Assembly (NCBI GenBank): GCA_002215675.1
Contig: NGFH01000011.1
Location: 1 to 64,000, forward strand
Length of the DNA: 64,000 nt
Source: Bacteroidetes bacterium 2013_40CM_41_45
GTDB lineage: Bacteria > Bacteroidota > Bacteroidia > AKYH767-A > 2013-40CM-41-45
Reading direction: 5' to 3'
Below, piece by piece: positions 51,352 through 61,700 of this stretch. The position numbers were made by a program, and so were the translations under genes. The notes beneath the pieces were generated by a model. That model searched no databases. It was given only the letters and a program-made list of their open reading frames with translations, and was not told the DNA's origin. The first letter of the stretch is position 1. The number at the start of each line of letters is the position of its first letter.

Positions 51352-51696
51352 TTATTGCTATGAACCGATATGCTAACAATCCCGCAAAGCAGCAAACCCC
51401 GAAAGTTTGCATACAAATAATATGACGGTATTGCATAAACGTATTTCACCTTTTTTCCTGATGGCAGGGAACAAAGAAAACTAAAAATACATTGCATACT
51501 TTTGTCTTAAACCAAACCGCCTCCGCTTTTTTGACTTCAGTATCCCGCAAAGAATTGAAGAGAAAAGTTTTTAATAGGATGAAACAAAAATTCGTGAATC
51601 AATTTTACAAGGGTGAAGTTATGGAACGCAATGACTTACCCACGAAACTTTGCCCAGCAGGGATAGAAGTCCTAATAGAACAGTAACAATTTGTCT
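51352..51696. other. Intergenic region with repeat copy B and no clear gene
   Basis: About 345 bp. It holds copy B of the 95-bp repeat and an open frame at 51492-51686 whose product (LNQTASAFLTSVSRKELKRKVF) mostly translates that repeat. I see no convincing gene. Confidence 0.45.
51490..51585. repeat. Copy B of the 95-bp island repeat
   Basis: Direct repeat of 49244-49338. The two copies flank the GMC fragment and the TPR gene. Confidence 0.75.
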
Positions 51697-52320
51697 ATGC
51701 GATTCAAATTAAATCACCGTTATTTACTTAGAAAAGTTGTTACCTCCTTAAAATTTTTATGTGGAGTAGATAACAACGATAAAGTCAATCGCACTAACTT
51801 ATGGGCAATGATTTCGACTATTTCAACACTGGTGTTGTTGATAATTGCGTATAATCAATTACGTGAAGTCAACGAAACAACCTCTGCTGAGTTTGCACAT
51901 AAAATAAAAAATGATTTATATAGCCAACATAAAATAAGATTAATTACTTTGTTTGATTTTAGAGTTTTAATATTCAAATCTGACTCAATTGAAAATGTAT
52001 GGTTCGAACTTGACTCAACTAAATATAAAAATTTACCTAGCTTAGATAAATCAAAAAATATTCCTCTGAAGTATAATATTTTAGAGATAGATGAACTTCT
52101 TCAAGATTTTGAAGACCTATCGTTTTATGAAAAAAAGAAACAAATAAAAATTGATTATATCTATAATCAATATGCTTATTACATCGAAACAATATGGGAA
52201 GACCCGCAAATTCAAAAATATATTAAATGGCAGAGAAGTCAAGCACATAATGGGTATTGTTACATTACTTTAGAAAATATGTACACTAAGATCAAAGCAA
52301 TGTCAGACAAGGAACCTTAA
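51697..52320 (+). CDS. Small membrane protein, unknown
   Basis: 207 aa from ATG 51697; a TTG two codons earlier is possible. One membrane helix at about 35-57 (LWAMISTISTLVLLIIAYNQL) is followed by REVNETTSAEFAHKIKNDLYSQHKIRLITLFDFRVL and a helical cytoplasmic part. The layout resembles small DUF4760-like membrane proteins of unknown function often found in accessory regions. No catalytic motif is seen. Confidence 0.6.
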   Translation: MRFKLNHRYLLRKVVTSLKFLCGVDNNDKVNRTNLWAMISTISTLVLLIIAYNQLREVNETTSAEFAHKIKNDLYSQHKIRLITLFDFRVLIFKSDSIENVWFELDSTKYKNLPSLDKSKNIPLKYNILEIDELLQDFEDLSFYEKKKQIKIDYIYNQYAYYIETIWEDPQIQKYIKWQRSQAHNGYCYITLENMYTKIKAMSDKEP

Positions 52321-52394
52321 TAAATTCTCATAGAGAATAATAAGAATAATTTATTCGCAAGCACAAGAGTCGCCATATACTATCTATTTGCAAG

Positions 52395-53402
52395 ATGTTA
52401 GAAAACCCTCAAACCTTAATTAATATAGGCAATAATTCGATAAATGATTTTTTGGAAAACTCTGAGCGACTTCCAGATGCAATTTATATTCCATTCTTAA
52501 ATAGATACAACAACCTTAATGAACTTCTTTTATCACTGAATTGGTTTGATAGAGAAATAATAATTTTAGTTTCGGACGAAAACGAAACAACTCAAATCGA
52601 CACTACTAAAAATTATAAAGTCAGTTTTGTTAACTGTTCAAAATTTGAAGTAACAGGAAAAATAAAAAAACTTCGAACTTTTAAGACAGTAAGTTTTCAT
52701 CACGACATTGATGATTGGGACTTACCTATTAAAAGAAACTTTGCATTGTTACATGCAATTCAAAATGGGTTTGACAGTATACTTTTAATTGATGATGATA
52801 TTGATGGCATAACTAAGAGAATTATCAATAAGGGAATGATAGCTTTAGAGTCAAATAATATTTCAGGATGTTTAGTAGAAGGATTTCCTGACACATCTGT
52901 AATAGGTCACATTGAACAGAAATACGGAGAGCCTTATTACCCTTTTCTTAGTGGAAATTTTTTATTTATTAATCCTAATAAAACTGATGGCTTTTTTCCC
53001 TTGATATATAATGAGGACTGGTTATTTATGATTCCTTCAATAAATCAAAAGAAGATTTCAGCAGTTGATATGATTTTCCAAAAAAGCTACGACCCATTTG
53101 ATGATATTTGCCGAATAAAATTGCAAGAATTTGGAGAAGTGATTGCAGAGGGACTTTTTGAATTGATAAGCCAACAAAAGTTTGAAGATAGATACAGTGA
53201 GAAGTTTTGGAATGAATATTTGAATTACAGAAAATCGTACGTTGAAGAACTTTTACAACAAGCGGACAAAAAATATGTTCCTTTCATTAAAGAATCTTTA
53301 ACAACTTCTGAAAAGATAAAAGCAAATAATTGCATTGACTTTATTAAAAATTGGGAAGAAGATATTTTAACTTTCAAAAAAATAAAGAATAATGAAGGAT
53401 AA
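52395..53402 (+). CDS. Glycosyltransferase-like (GT-A fold) protein
   Basis: 335 aa. The centre has DDWDLPIKRNFALLHAIQNGFDSILLIDDDIDG, with the Asp triad of GT-A nucleotide-sugar transferases, then FLSGNFLFINP and YNEDWLFM, which suit the acceptor side and the ED-like base. The N-terminal nucleotide-binding strand (DAIYIPFLNRYNNLNELLLSL) is degenerate. The C-terminus is helical. Cytoplasmic. It overlaps the hydrolase gene by 11 bp, starting a co-transcribed set of four (52395-55730). The substrate is unknown. Confidence 0.65.
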   Translation: MLENPQTLINIGNNSINDFLENSERLPDAIYIPFLNRYNNLNELLLSLNWFDREIIILVSDENETTQIDTTKNYKVSFVNCSKFEVTGKIKKLRTFKTVSFHHDIDDWDLPIKRNFALLHAIQNGFDSILLIDDDIDGITKRIINKGMIALESNNISGCLVEGFPDTSVIGHIEQKYGEPYYPFLSGNFLFINPNKTDGFFPLIYNEDWLFMIPSINQKKISAVDMIFQKSYDPFDDICRIKLQEFGEVIAEGLFELISQQKFEDRYSEKFWNEYLNYRKSYVEELLQQADKKYVPFIKESLTTSEKIKANNCIDFIKNWEEDILTFKKIKNNEG

Positions 53403-54213
53403 AAAAGTAAACCTAAAAACCGTTGACGGTTTTTCTATTGCAGGGGTTCACACTGTCTCAGAAAGTAAATCCTTAATTCTTTGGCTTCATGGAATTACTG
53501 TAAACAAGGATGAATACTTGAATCTTTTTAAAGATGGTGCTGAATTCGTTGGTGAAAGCGGAGTAGATTCTTTGAGAATAGATTTCCGGGGGCACGGAAA
53601 AAGTAGTGGCAAGTCAATGGACTTTACAGTGACTGGACAAATGATTGACATTGATTCCGCAATTCAATATTTGAAAACTTTTTACAAGACAGAAAAATTA
53701 AACTTGCATTTAGTTGGTTGCAGTTTTGGCGCCCCTCCTTCAATTTTTACAGCAGTAAAACAGCCCGAAATTGTAAAATCAATTACTCTCATTGCCCCTG
53801 TTCTTTCTTATGAACGAACGTTTCTAAAACCTGAAACTGAATGGGCAGCTTCAATCTTTAACGCAAATACAATTGCCAAACTCTATAAGTCAAACAAGAT
53901 TTACTTTGACAAAGATTTCCCTACAAGCATGACATTCTACAAGGAGATGCAATTGATAAAACCTGAAATGTTAATTGGAGAGGTTAAGCAAACCGTGACA
54001 ATCATTCATGGTGATTCTGATTCAATAGTTCCTTACAAAGTTTCAAAAGATTTGTCAATGAAATTTCAAAACATAAATCTCATTTCAATTTCTGAAATGG
54101 ACCACGGCTTTAATGACATGAATGATGAAATCGGTAATAGTGAGAAGTCATTAAGAAACAGAAAAACGATTTACGATATTATAAAAAAAACAGTGCTGAA
54201 TGAATCAAAATGA
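53392..54213 (+). CDS. Alpha/beta hydrolase
   Basis: 273 aa. LILWLHGITVNKDEY (oxyanion region), DFRGHGKSSG, nucleophile Ser in LVGCSFGAPPS, acid Asp in IIHGDSDSIVPYK, and His in MDHGFND make a complete catalytic triad. No signal peptide. It probably acts as an esterase or peptidase-like enzyme on a small molecule made by the neighbouring gene set. Overlaps its neighbours on both sides by 11 and 14 bp. Confidence 0.85.
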   Translation: MKDKKVNLKTVDGFSIAGVHTVSESKSLILWLHGITVNKDEYLNLFKDGAEFVGESGVDSLRIDFRGHGKSSGKSMDFTVTGQMIDIDSAIQYLKTFYKTEKLNLHLVGCSFGAPPSIFTAVKQPEIVKSITLIAPVLSYERTFLKPETEWAASIFNANTIAKLYKSNKIYFDKDFPTSMTFYKEMQLIKPEMLIGEVKQTVTIIHGDSDSIVPYKVSKDLSMKFQNINLISISEMDHGFNDMNDEIGNSEKSLRNRKTIYDIIKKTVLNESK

Positions 54214-54838
54214 TATTATAAAAATTGGTGATTGCCAAATTTCAACTTCTGCAACTATTCATTCGGGTTCTGTAATCGGAAAAAAATTCAGAAGATTTTT
54301 GGATGGTGAGTTTGAAGATGAATTAAAAACTATCATTAGCGATAATGTTTTTGTTGGCTATCACTGCATCATAGGAAATGGAAGTGAAGTAGGGAACGAT
54401 TCAATCATTGACGACAAATCCGTTTTAGAATCCAGAGTAAAAGTTGGAGTAAAGAATTTAATTATTTATAGCGCTCAAATTTGTTGTGACGTTATCATTG
54501 GGAATAATTGTGTCATCGGAGGTTTCATCGGAGAAAGAACTAAAGTTGGGAATGATTGTAGAATATTTGGAAGCATTGTTCACTCACAACATGAGCCATT
54601 GAATGATTGGGATGGCGATGATTCAATAGAAGAAGCTCCTGTAATTTTTGATAAAGTTTTTATCGGGTTCAAAGCAATTATTTCAGCTCCTGTAAAAATC
54701 GGGCCTAAGGCTTATGTCTGTGCGGGTAGTATTGTTACACATGATGTTCCTGAAGGATACATTGCTCATGGTGCGAATAAACTTACTCATTTTCGCCAAT
54801 GGAAAGGAACACTAAAAGATTCCAATATCTTCAAGTAG
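54200..54838 (+). CDS. Left-handed beta-helix acyltransferase-like protein
   Basis: 212 aa. Hexapeptide repeats run through most of the chain (SATIHSGSVIG, VFVGYHCIIGNGSEVGNDSII, VIIGNNCVIGGFIGERTKVGNDCRI, VFIGFKAIISAPVKIGPKAYVCAGSIV). This is the fold of acetyl-/acyl-CoA-dependent transferases. A His in IVHSQHEP may be the base. Probably a trimeric transferase for a sugar or amino compound. It overlaps the hydrolase by 14 bp. Confidence 0.82.
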   Translation: MNQNDIIKIGDCQISTSATIHSGSVIGKKFRRFLDGEFEDELKTIISDNVFVGYHCIIGNGSEVGNDSIIDDKSVLESRVKVGVKNLIIYSAQICCDVIIGNNCVIGGFIGERTKVGNDCRIFGSIVHSQHEPLNDWDGDDSIEEAPVIFDKVFIGFKAIISAPVKIGPKAYVCAGSIVTHDVPEGYIAHGANKLTHFRQWKGTLKDSNIFK

Positions 54839-54839
54839 T

Positions 54840-55730
54840 ATGGAAAATATTATTGGAAGTATTGAAAAGGCAAAATTTATCATATATATTTTTGCCTTTA
54901 TACTGACGATCATTGAAGTAATTCAAATTATTCGAAGAGTTATTCATAAAAGACCAACAAGACATCTCAGAAAAGTTTGGGGAATAAAGGACAAAGAAGA
55001 TGTTATTCTCGTTTGTTCAGAATTAGAGGATCCGGAAGAGCAACAAATTGTAAAAGATAAACTAGAGGATGAACAAGGAGAATTTATTTACAATCGCAAG
55101 TATGGAGATTTGGATGCATACTTTGAAGTGGTTTATACTTTACTGAAACTCTACCCGAATCTAAAGTTGAGAATTTTATCATGTGGAGAAGCAGCAAAAA
55201 TAAAATTGGAGTATGACAAAACCTTAATATTGATTGGCGGTCCTGATTACAATACTACAACACGAGAATTTTTACAATATGCTAAAATTTATTATAGGAG
55301 CCCCGATTGTGAAGAACAATCTACAGAATATCCCAATCAGATTGTTCTGTTTCATAAACGTACCCAAAAAGAATTGTGTGGTAATATCGCAAGAAAAGAT
55401 TTTGGATATTTTGAACGAATAAGGAATCCACATAATCCTAAAAAACATTTAATATTGATTGGAGGATGTCATACCATTGGGGTTACAGGAGCAATAAAAT
55501 CCTTTTCCCTAGTTCCGAATGAGCAGGGTGAAATAAAAAATTATGTTTTAAGTAATTCAAAGAAGGTTGCTAAACTCATTTCAAAAAGGTCAGATTTTGC
55601 AGTTATAATTCAAGCGGAAAAAACCAATCAAACAATTCACACTCCCGATGTAAAGGAGGAAATGATATTCACAGAGACGAAAAAAAATTGGTATAGCTTT
55701 ATTACATCAAAATTTACAAAGAAAAAATAA
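54840..55730 (+). CDS. Membrane-anchored protein of unknown function
   Basis: 296 aa. One N-terminal membrane helix (about 13-35, FIIYIFAFILTIIEVIQII), then a cytoplasmic alpha/beta domain with KEDVILVCSELEDPEE, KYGDLDAYFEVVYTLLKLYP, LILIGGPDYNTTTREFL and LILIGGCHTIGVTGAIKSF. The two glycine motifs after hydrophobic strands suggest a Rossmann-like nucleotide-binding fold, perhaps of the SLOG type used in nucleotide-signal defence systems. The family itself is not recognised. It begins 1 bp after the transferase stop. Confidence 0.6.
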   Translation: MENIIGSIEKAKFIIYIFAFILTIIEVIQIIRRVIHKRPTRHLRKVWGIKDKEDVILVCSELEDPEEQQIVKDKLEDEQGEFIYNRKYGDLDAYFEVVYTLLKLYPNLKLRILSCGEAAKIKLEYDKTLILIGGPDYNTTTREFLQYAKIYYRSPDCEEQSTEYPNQIVLFHKRTQKELCGNIARKDFGYFERIRNPHNPKKHLILIGGCHTIGVTGAIKSFSLVPNEQGEIKNYVLSNSKKVAKLISKRSDFAVIIQAEKTNQTIHTPDVKEEMIFTETKKNWYSFITSKFTKKK

Positions 55731-55917
55731 CACCGCTGAGCATAGTTTCGTGTGCAGGACATTGCGTTAGCCAACTATGACGTTATAACCCGTTCGGTAG
55801 TATTTGTAATACTGCGGACTAACAAAATCATCTGTTCAAAAAATCCCAAGGGGACATACTATGTCGCCATGTATGTGAAGAATTATTTTATAAGTCACGT
55901 TATTTATTCTATCCTAG

Positions 55918-56382
55918 ACTGGAGTAAATGCATTAGGAATTCATATTGGACCTATTCACGCAGAATTGAGAATTCACGATAATAAACCGTATCTCATTGA
56001 GATCGGTGCTAGAGCGATTGGTGGTGTTTGCGGGAGGGCTCATACATGCTGCATAGGAGAAAACTATTACGAAATTGTTTTGAAGAATATTCTGGGTGAA
56101 AAAACGAGCTTTGGAAAGAATTTAGAGGTGATTCCTTCCGGTGTCATGATGCTTCCCGTACCTAAGGAAGGCATTGTAAAAGATATTTCAGGACTTGAAA
56201 AAGCTAAAAAAATTGAAGGTATTGTAGATGTCTTGATTTTAACAAAAAAAGGAGACAAAATCCAGGCTTTCCCTAAACAAAGCTGTTATTTAGGATTCAT
56301 AATAGCTATTGGAAAAACAACAGGGGATACAATAAAAGCATTGCAAAATTCTTATGATAATATTCAAATTGATATTGATTAA
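55918..56382 (+). pseudogene. C-terminal half of an ATP-grasp ligase (carnosine-synthase-like)
   Basis: The frame runs from a TAG at 55915 and encodes ALGIHIGPIHAELRI, KPYLIEIGARAIGGVCGRA and a C-terminal lid. This is the metal/ATP-binding second half of ATP-grasp amino-acid ligases. The N-terminal half and a start codon are missing; the nearest ATG-like start would cut into the core. Most likely the remnant of a ligase that once belonged to the neighbouring gene set. Confidence 0.7.
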
Positions 56383-56618
56383 ATTTACAATCAGAGAGCG
56401 GGCAATAGTGATGTTTACATAATAAAAACAGACAGTAATGGTTATCCGCGTTGATATTATGCGTCTTCATGAATTTTATTTTAAGACGCATTAACCGATA
56501 TCAATTGATACTATAAATATGTTTTGTTCCATTACCATTACTTTAATTTCCCGTATTGATTTTTTCATTGCTTATTCCTTTTTCGTCTACTCTTTGTCCG
56601 GATTTTCGGCTTCTTCCT

Positions 56619-56848
56619 TTTATTTTTTCCATAATTTCTGAAAAGCGGCCGAAGCCCTTTATTAGCAGCAGGTTCAAAGGCTTTATCCAGCCTCCATTTT
56701 TTGGGAAGGGTATGTCAGAATTTTAGCAATTTTAATTCCTGAATATATTTAACCTGCGTAAGAAATTGCCTGACTAACAGTGTAAGTAGTAAAAATTAAA
56801 ACTGGATGTTTAATTTGTAACATGAATAGAGTAACGGATAATAAATAG
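56619..56848. repeat. Right copy of the diverged direct repeat flanking the island
   Basis: Co-linear with 47100-47342: ATAATTTCTGAAAAGCGGCC, GAAGCCC, AATTCCTGAATATATT, GTAACATGAATAG and ACGGATAATAAATAG. Same orientation, 9.5 kb away. Confidence 0.65.
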
Positions 56849-56878
56849 TTATCCATTATTCACATAGCTGTCTTGCTG

Positions 56879-56999
56879 TCAAACTATCTTCCCCTTTATC
56901 GCTTTCGCCACCGCTTCCGATTTGGAATGTACCTGCAGCTTTTTGTAAATATTTTTGATATGCACATTCACCGTATCAATGCTGATGGTGCATTGGAGT
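56879..56999 (-). pseudogene. Remnant of a LuxR/NarL-type DNA-binding domain
   Basis: On the minus strand the 40 codons before a TGA read ISIDTVNVHIKNIYKKLQVH and SKSEAVAKAIKGKIV, the recognition helix and last helix of a LuxR HTH (compare ...SVETVKTHRKNIL-KLGV...). The first helix is partly lost and no regulator domain precedes it. It is a 3' fragment of a response-regulator-type gene. Confidence 0.7.
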
Positions 57000-57311
57000 T
57001 CACATGTAAAAATCGTTAGGCTGTCCGAAAGGACTTATAAAAGAACAGCTAGAAGAATTGGACAAAACAAAGATGAGAGCAAAAATTTTATTCAATTCAG
57101 GAAAAAATATTAATCTGGATAAAATTTTTCCAAGATTAACCTAAGAGATAACAGCCACTTTTATTTTCATCACAAATATTTGACCACTCATCAAGAGTTA
57201 TTTATAATTCACGGACAGTATTTGAGCTTTTATCAAAAAGTATCAAAGGAACTTATTAACATACGGCTTGTCACGGCATATTTTATTTAATGTTGTCACC
57301 CTTTCGAGTTT

Positions 57312-58766
57312 ATGGACATCATCAATCGAGCTTTCTGCGTTTTAAAGAAAAATTTTTTCTTTCTTGTTTTTCTTGTCCTTGTTATACCTGTCGATGCACA
57401 GACTTCTCGTCCAACTTTTTCCTTGTCACCAGAATTAACAGAAAAATACTCTGCAAAAATTAATAAGAAGGTTTTATCATTTGACGGACAGACGACATCC
57501 CGCACAAAAAAATCTTTTAAAAAATTTCAAAGACAAGAAAAGCGGCTTCACAAAAAACTTTGCAAAGTAAATCCAGAACTGGCGGATAAATTATTTTCAT
57601 ACCCTGTTGATCCATTGTATTATCAGAAGGATGCTTTCAATTCATCTTCCCATACAAAACTGAAGAGTGGGCCGAAAGAATATGACTCTTATTGGGATAC
57701 GCTAAAATCTTCTTCTGCATTTCTTAACAAAGCGCAGGCGAATAATGGTAAGTTATCTTCAATTATGGAGACGAATAAAAATATTTTGAATTGCGATAAC
57801 AAACTTAACCAAGCAAATAAGCTTCAGAATTATTTCAGGCAAAGGAAAACGCTCCTGAATAAATCACTTAAAGATTACCCGTCACTGAAAAGGAATTTGC
57901 TGGGTATTGACAAGGTTAACTATTACTATGGTCAGTACCTGAAGGAATTTAAAAATCGCCTGAAGATTGAAAGCAAGTTTGAATCACTCTTCAAGGAAGG
58001 TCTCAGTGGCATCAGTGATTTTTCAAAATTCATGAGTGCAAACGGTGAACTTTCAAAGTTTTCTAAAATTCCTGCGGATTGGGGAAAAAGCACTGAAGGA
58101 TTACAGACAAATGCATCTGTAGAAAAGATGCTGGAGGAAAGCACAAAGGCATTAGGGGGTATTGTGGCCAAAGATGCAATTGCAGCCAAGGTGAGGGAAG
58201 GTACAAATGCCATTGGCAAAATGAAAAGCGGTAGTTATGGAAATGCAACGAATGCAGCGGATATCCCTGACTTTAAGCCAAACCCAATGAAGACAAAGCG
58301 ATTTGCTGACAGGCTTGAATACAGTACCGATATTCAATTCAAGAAAACGAGCACTTATTTTCCTGCTACTGGAAATTTTGGGTTCCTTGCAGGTTACAAA
58401 TTGAATCCCAAATTCTCTATTGGCGCAGGAGGAACTTACAATCTCGGTTTAGGAAAAAACTGGAATGACATTCATTTTTCTCATGAAGGAATAGGTATAA
58501 GAACATATTCTGATTATCAAATAAAGGCGTCCGTTTATCTAAGCGCGGGATATGAGAAAAATGCAACGATAGCAACTGCATCTCAAAAAGAAAAAGGACA
58601 AAATTCATTTAACTGGTATGACAGTGCGTTGATTGGATTGAAGATCAAACCAAAAGTTTTTGGTAAAGCCTCTCCTTCTGCAAGTCTGCAGTATGATTTT
58701 TTGCATGACGAACACGCCCCAGCCTCGCCTGCTTTTATTTATAGGTTAGGATGGACACTAAAATAA
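57312..58766 (+). CDS. Secreted protein with C-terminal outer-membrane beta-barrel-like domain
   Basis: 484 aa. Signal peptide about 1-30. The N-terminal 300 residues are helical and lysine-rich (KKSFKKFQRQEKRLHKKLCK, LQNYFRQRKTLLNKSL). From about 345 alternating strands (TGNFGFLAGYKLNPKFSIGAGGTYNLGLG, IKASVYLSAGYEKN, FIYRLGWTLK) look like a small outer-membrane barrel ending in an aromatic/hydrophobic strand. It lies 21 bp upstream of the giant RHS/YD gene, so it probably helps place or export that protein. Confidence 0.72.
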   Translation: MDIINRAFCVLKKNFFFLVFLVLVIPVDAQTSRPTFSLSPELTEKYSAKINKKVLSFDGQTTSRTKKSFKKFQRQEKRLHKKLCKVNPELADKLFSYPVDPLYYQKDAFNSSSHTKLKSGPKEYDSYWDTLKSSSAFLNKAQANNGKLSSIMETNKNILNCDNKLNQANKLQNYFRQRKTLLNKSLKDYPSLKRNLLGIDKVNYYYGQYLKEFKNRLKIESKFESLFKEGLSGISDFSKFMSANGELSKFSKIPADWGKSTEGLQTNASVEKMLEESTKALGGIVAKDAIAAKVREGTNAIGKMKSGSYGNATNAADIPDFKPNPMKTKRFADRLEYSTDIQFKKTSTYFPATGNFGFLAGYKLNPKFSIGAGGTYNLGLGKNWNDIHFSHEGIGIRTYSDYQIKASVYLSAGYEKNATIATASQKEKGQNSFNWYDSALIGLKIKPKVFGKASPSASLQYDFLHDEHAPASPAFIYRLGWTLK

Positions 58767-58787
58767 TAAACTCTAAAACTTCCCTTT

Positions 58788-61700
58788 ATGAAACATTTTC
58801 TGTTAATTGCTTTCTCTGTATTTACATTGAACAATTTGATTTTTGCTCAACAAGGCGATGAACAACCATTTTTGCAGGACTATTCATCTCAAGTCAAAAG
58901 CGATGATGTTGATGGCATTGACCTTAGTACAGGTACCGTGAATCCAGGTATTCCTTTGTTGTCTGTTAAACTGAACAGCGAGTATTCTGAAAACATTTCC
59001 CTTAATTATACCAAGGGACAAGGTATAAGAGTTTACGACTTTTCAGGTGTTGCTGGATTGGGATGGGACATTAAAGCGGGAGGAGTCCTTACCAGGGAAG
59101 TAAGAGGATATACGAGAGATGAAAAAATACCTATGCAAAATCCGTTAGCTGGGGATGTTGACAAGGATTGCGGATGGCTTTATAATCCTTCTGACGTACC
59201 AGATTATAACGCGGACTACAGTTTGTTGGGAACTACAGCGGGACAGGCCGTTGAAGGTTCGTACATGTTGAACCCTTCTGACCCGAATGATGTACCTGAT
59301 GCTTCAGATGTGCTCAGACAATTTTTTAGCGGCATATACAATAATGGAAACATTCATCATTATGCCAATATTGATTCCGAACCTGATATATTTCATTTTT
59401 CATTTGGGAATTATTCGGGTAAATTCGTTTTTGATCCTAGTGGAACTCCCGTTTTAATCCCCGCGCAGGATATTAAAATTGAACCGGCAATTGGTCCTAA
59501 CGGATCGTCATATAACGGAACTCCTGCTTGGATTTTTACAACACCTGATGGCCAAAAGTATGTGTTCTATAATACTGATGATTACAGAGAGAAAACAACA
59601 ACGAAGCGGTTTGCAAGCACGAATTTTTGTTATCCTAATCAAACACCTAAAAGAACGTTAGAATATTATTCGACCTGGCATCTGTCAAAAATTATCGACA
59701 CGCACGGTAAAGAAATGACTTTTACTTATGGCACTGGATACACCTTTAAGGTTACTCAAGCCCAGCAAAATAAGTATGATTGGATTACAGGCAACAAATA
59801 TTTAGGACCCCATGCTTCTGCTCATCCTGAGGAAGATGTTGATGTGCCTGCTTCAAATGTACCGGAATTGAATATTACAACAGTTAAGTTGCTGACCCTT
59901 ATTACTACTGATGCAGAAAATCTCACATTCGTCTATTCAAATGACAGAATAGATTTAGCTGCTCCTAAATTAACAAATATTGATGAGACCGGAGGCATGA
60001 ACAAGCATTATCAATTTAATTACACTTATGAGTTTAATGATTGCGGTCCTAATCATGACCAAATCTGCCCGCCTCAAGACCCTGGCAGTAGTCCGGAAAA
60101 TTATTTTGTTTATCGCCCTTATCAATATTTAAAGCTGGCATCACTTGAAGAAATTCCAACCAGCGCGCAATCATCAAATCCGACTTGGAGTTTTGAATAC
60201 AAGCCCTTTAATGAATATACAATTTGGCATTCACAGCAGACCCCGCAAAGATATTGGTATTGCAGATGTTATAGTAATAATCTTGTACGTAACACTCGCA
60301 ATTTGGGAGAAGATTACTGGGGATTTTTTAAAGGCCTTCATTGGTATATTTCTCCAGGCTCTCAATCATATGGAGATGAGGTTTGCATTACTGAGATCGG
60401 ACCTGCAGGGCAATTAATTCCACCCGGACCGAGTGGCTCAGGATTAGACGGAACGAACAGAAATCCAGATGAAGAGGAATTCCGAATTTATACTTGGGAT
60501 GGCTCTACCTACATTTGGGCAAGCAACCAGATTAATTCTTCAAATGAAGATTCGTATACCCTTTCCAGGACGCCATACAATCAGCAAGGCATTTTAACAA
60601 AGATAACTTTACCGACCGGAGGTGTAATTGATTATGAATATGAAACTAATACCTATTATGACAATTCCTCTTCTACCAGCAAAACATTTGGAGGACTTAG
60701 AGTAAAACGAATTAAAACTTCTACCTCGGCTCAGGATTCTCCCATCATAAAGGAATTTAAATATACTACGGAAACCGATCCTAACAAATCAAGCGGAGAG
60801 GTTGTCCCTTTGAGGAGAAATTGGGATAATGTGATATTCTGCAAACATTATGACGATACTCATATTTCTAATTCATACTCAACGTATTATTTCCGCGAGT
60901 CGCAATCTCACCGAGCACAGCCGAGAGACCTGATTCGTTATACCAGAGTAGAAGTCGTAACCATTGGAACGAATAGTACCGGCAACGGAAAAGTCGTCTA
61001 TAAAATGACAGGATATTCTTCCAATCCCGATGTGCCATGCGACAGGTTTGAATTTAACCATATTAATACCGCTGTGACACCGCCCCAGGTATGCAGCTGG
61101 ACATCTTACACGGATGACAGGGATAATGATGCAGGAGCTCCGAATGGTGATATGAGTTTCGAGCGCGGGTTAATCACAAAGATTGAATTCTACAACCAGG
61201 CACAGGAAAAAATCAAGGAAATTGAAAATGAGTATGAATTTGCCCCTTCAAACTTTACTCCTGTAGAGGTTAAAGCCTGCAAGGTAAATACAAAATTTAT
61301 TTACAACTCAATTTATAGTGGGTCAACCCCGTTAAATTGGTCCTTCGACCCTCCTCCCTTCAATGTTGAATATTATAAACATATTTCTAAATGGTTTTAT
61401 CTGAAAAAAACCACAGAGCGCAATTATTCAATGGACGCTGATGCAAGCATTAATGCGAATAATTTTCTGACACTTCAAACCAATTATTTTTATGACAATT
61501 CAGTGCATAAGCTGGTGACCCGGATAGAAAAAATAAATTCGGATAATAAAAAAACGATTATTCAGTATAAATATCCACAGGATTTTAATGTTGCTTACAA
61601 TACCCAAAATGATGTAATGTCTTCATGCCTTTGGCTACTGGTGAACAGGCATATTCATAACATTCCTGTTGCTACTCATGTTTTCAAGGAACTTGTCAGT

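Larger units (their letters stand above)
56383..57311. other. Remnant-rich intergenic region
   Basis: 929 bp with no intact gene. In order it has: a 17-codon piece reading GNSDVYIIKTDSNGYPR before a stop (56402-56455), like beta-propeller-type surface repeats; a 9-bp hairpin ATGCGTCTT/AAGACGCAT (56459-56491); the right copy of the flanking repeat; a LuxR remnant; and a 42-codon frame without start (57015-57143, KEQLEELDKTKMRAKILFNS) of unknown origin. Confidence 0.55.

Noticed and set aside
51492..51686. Possible 64-aa gene
   Set aside because: Its first half is the 95-bp repeat; no conserved protein feature or good start context is seen.
55752..55982. Open frame overlapping the ATP-grasp remnant
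   Set aside because: The sequence has no family features, while the other frame clearly encodes ATP-grasp residues.
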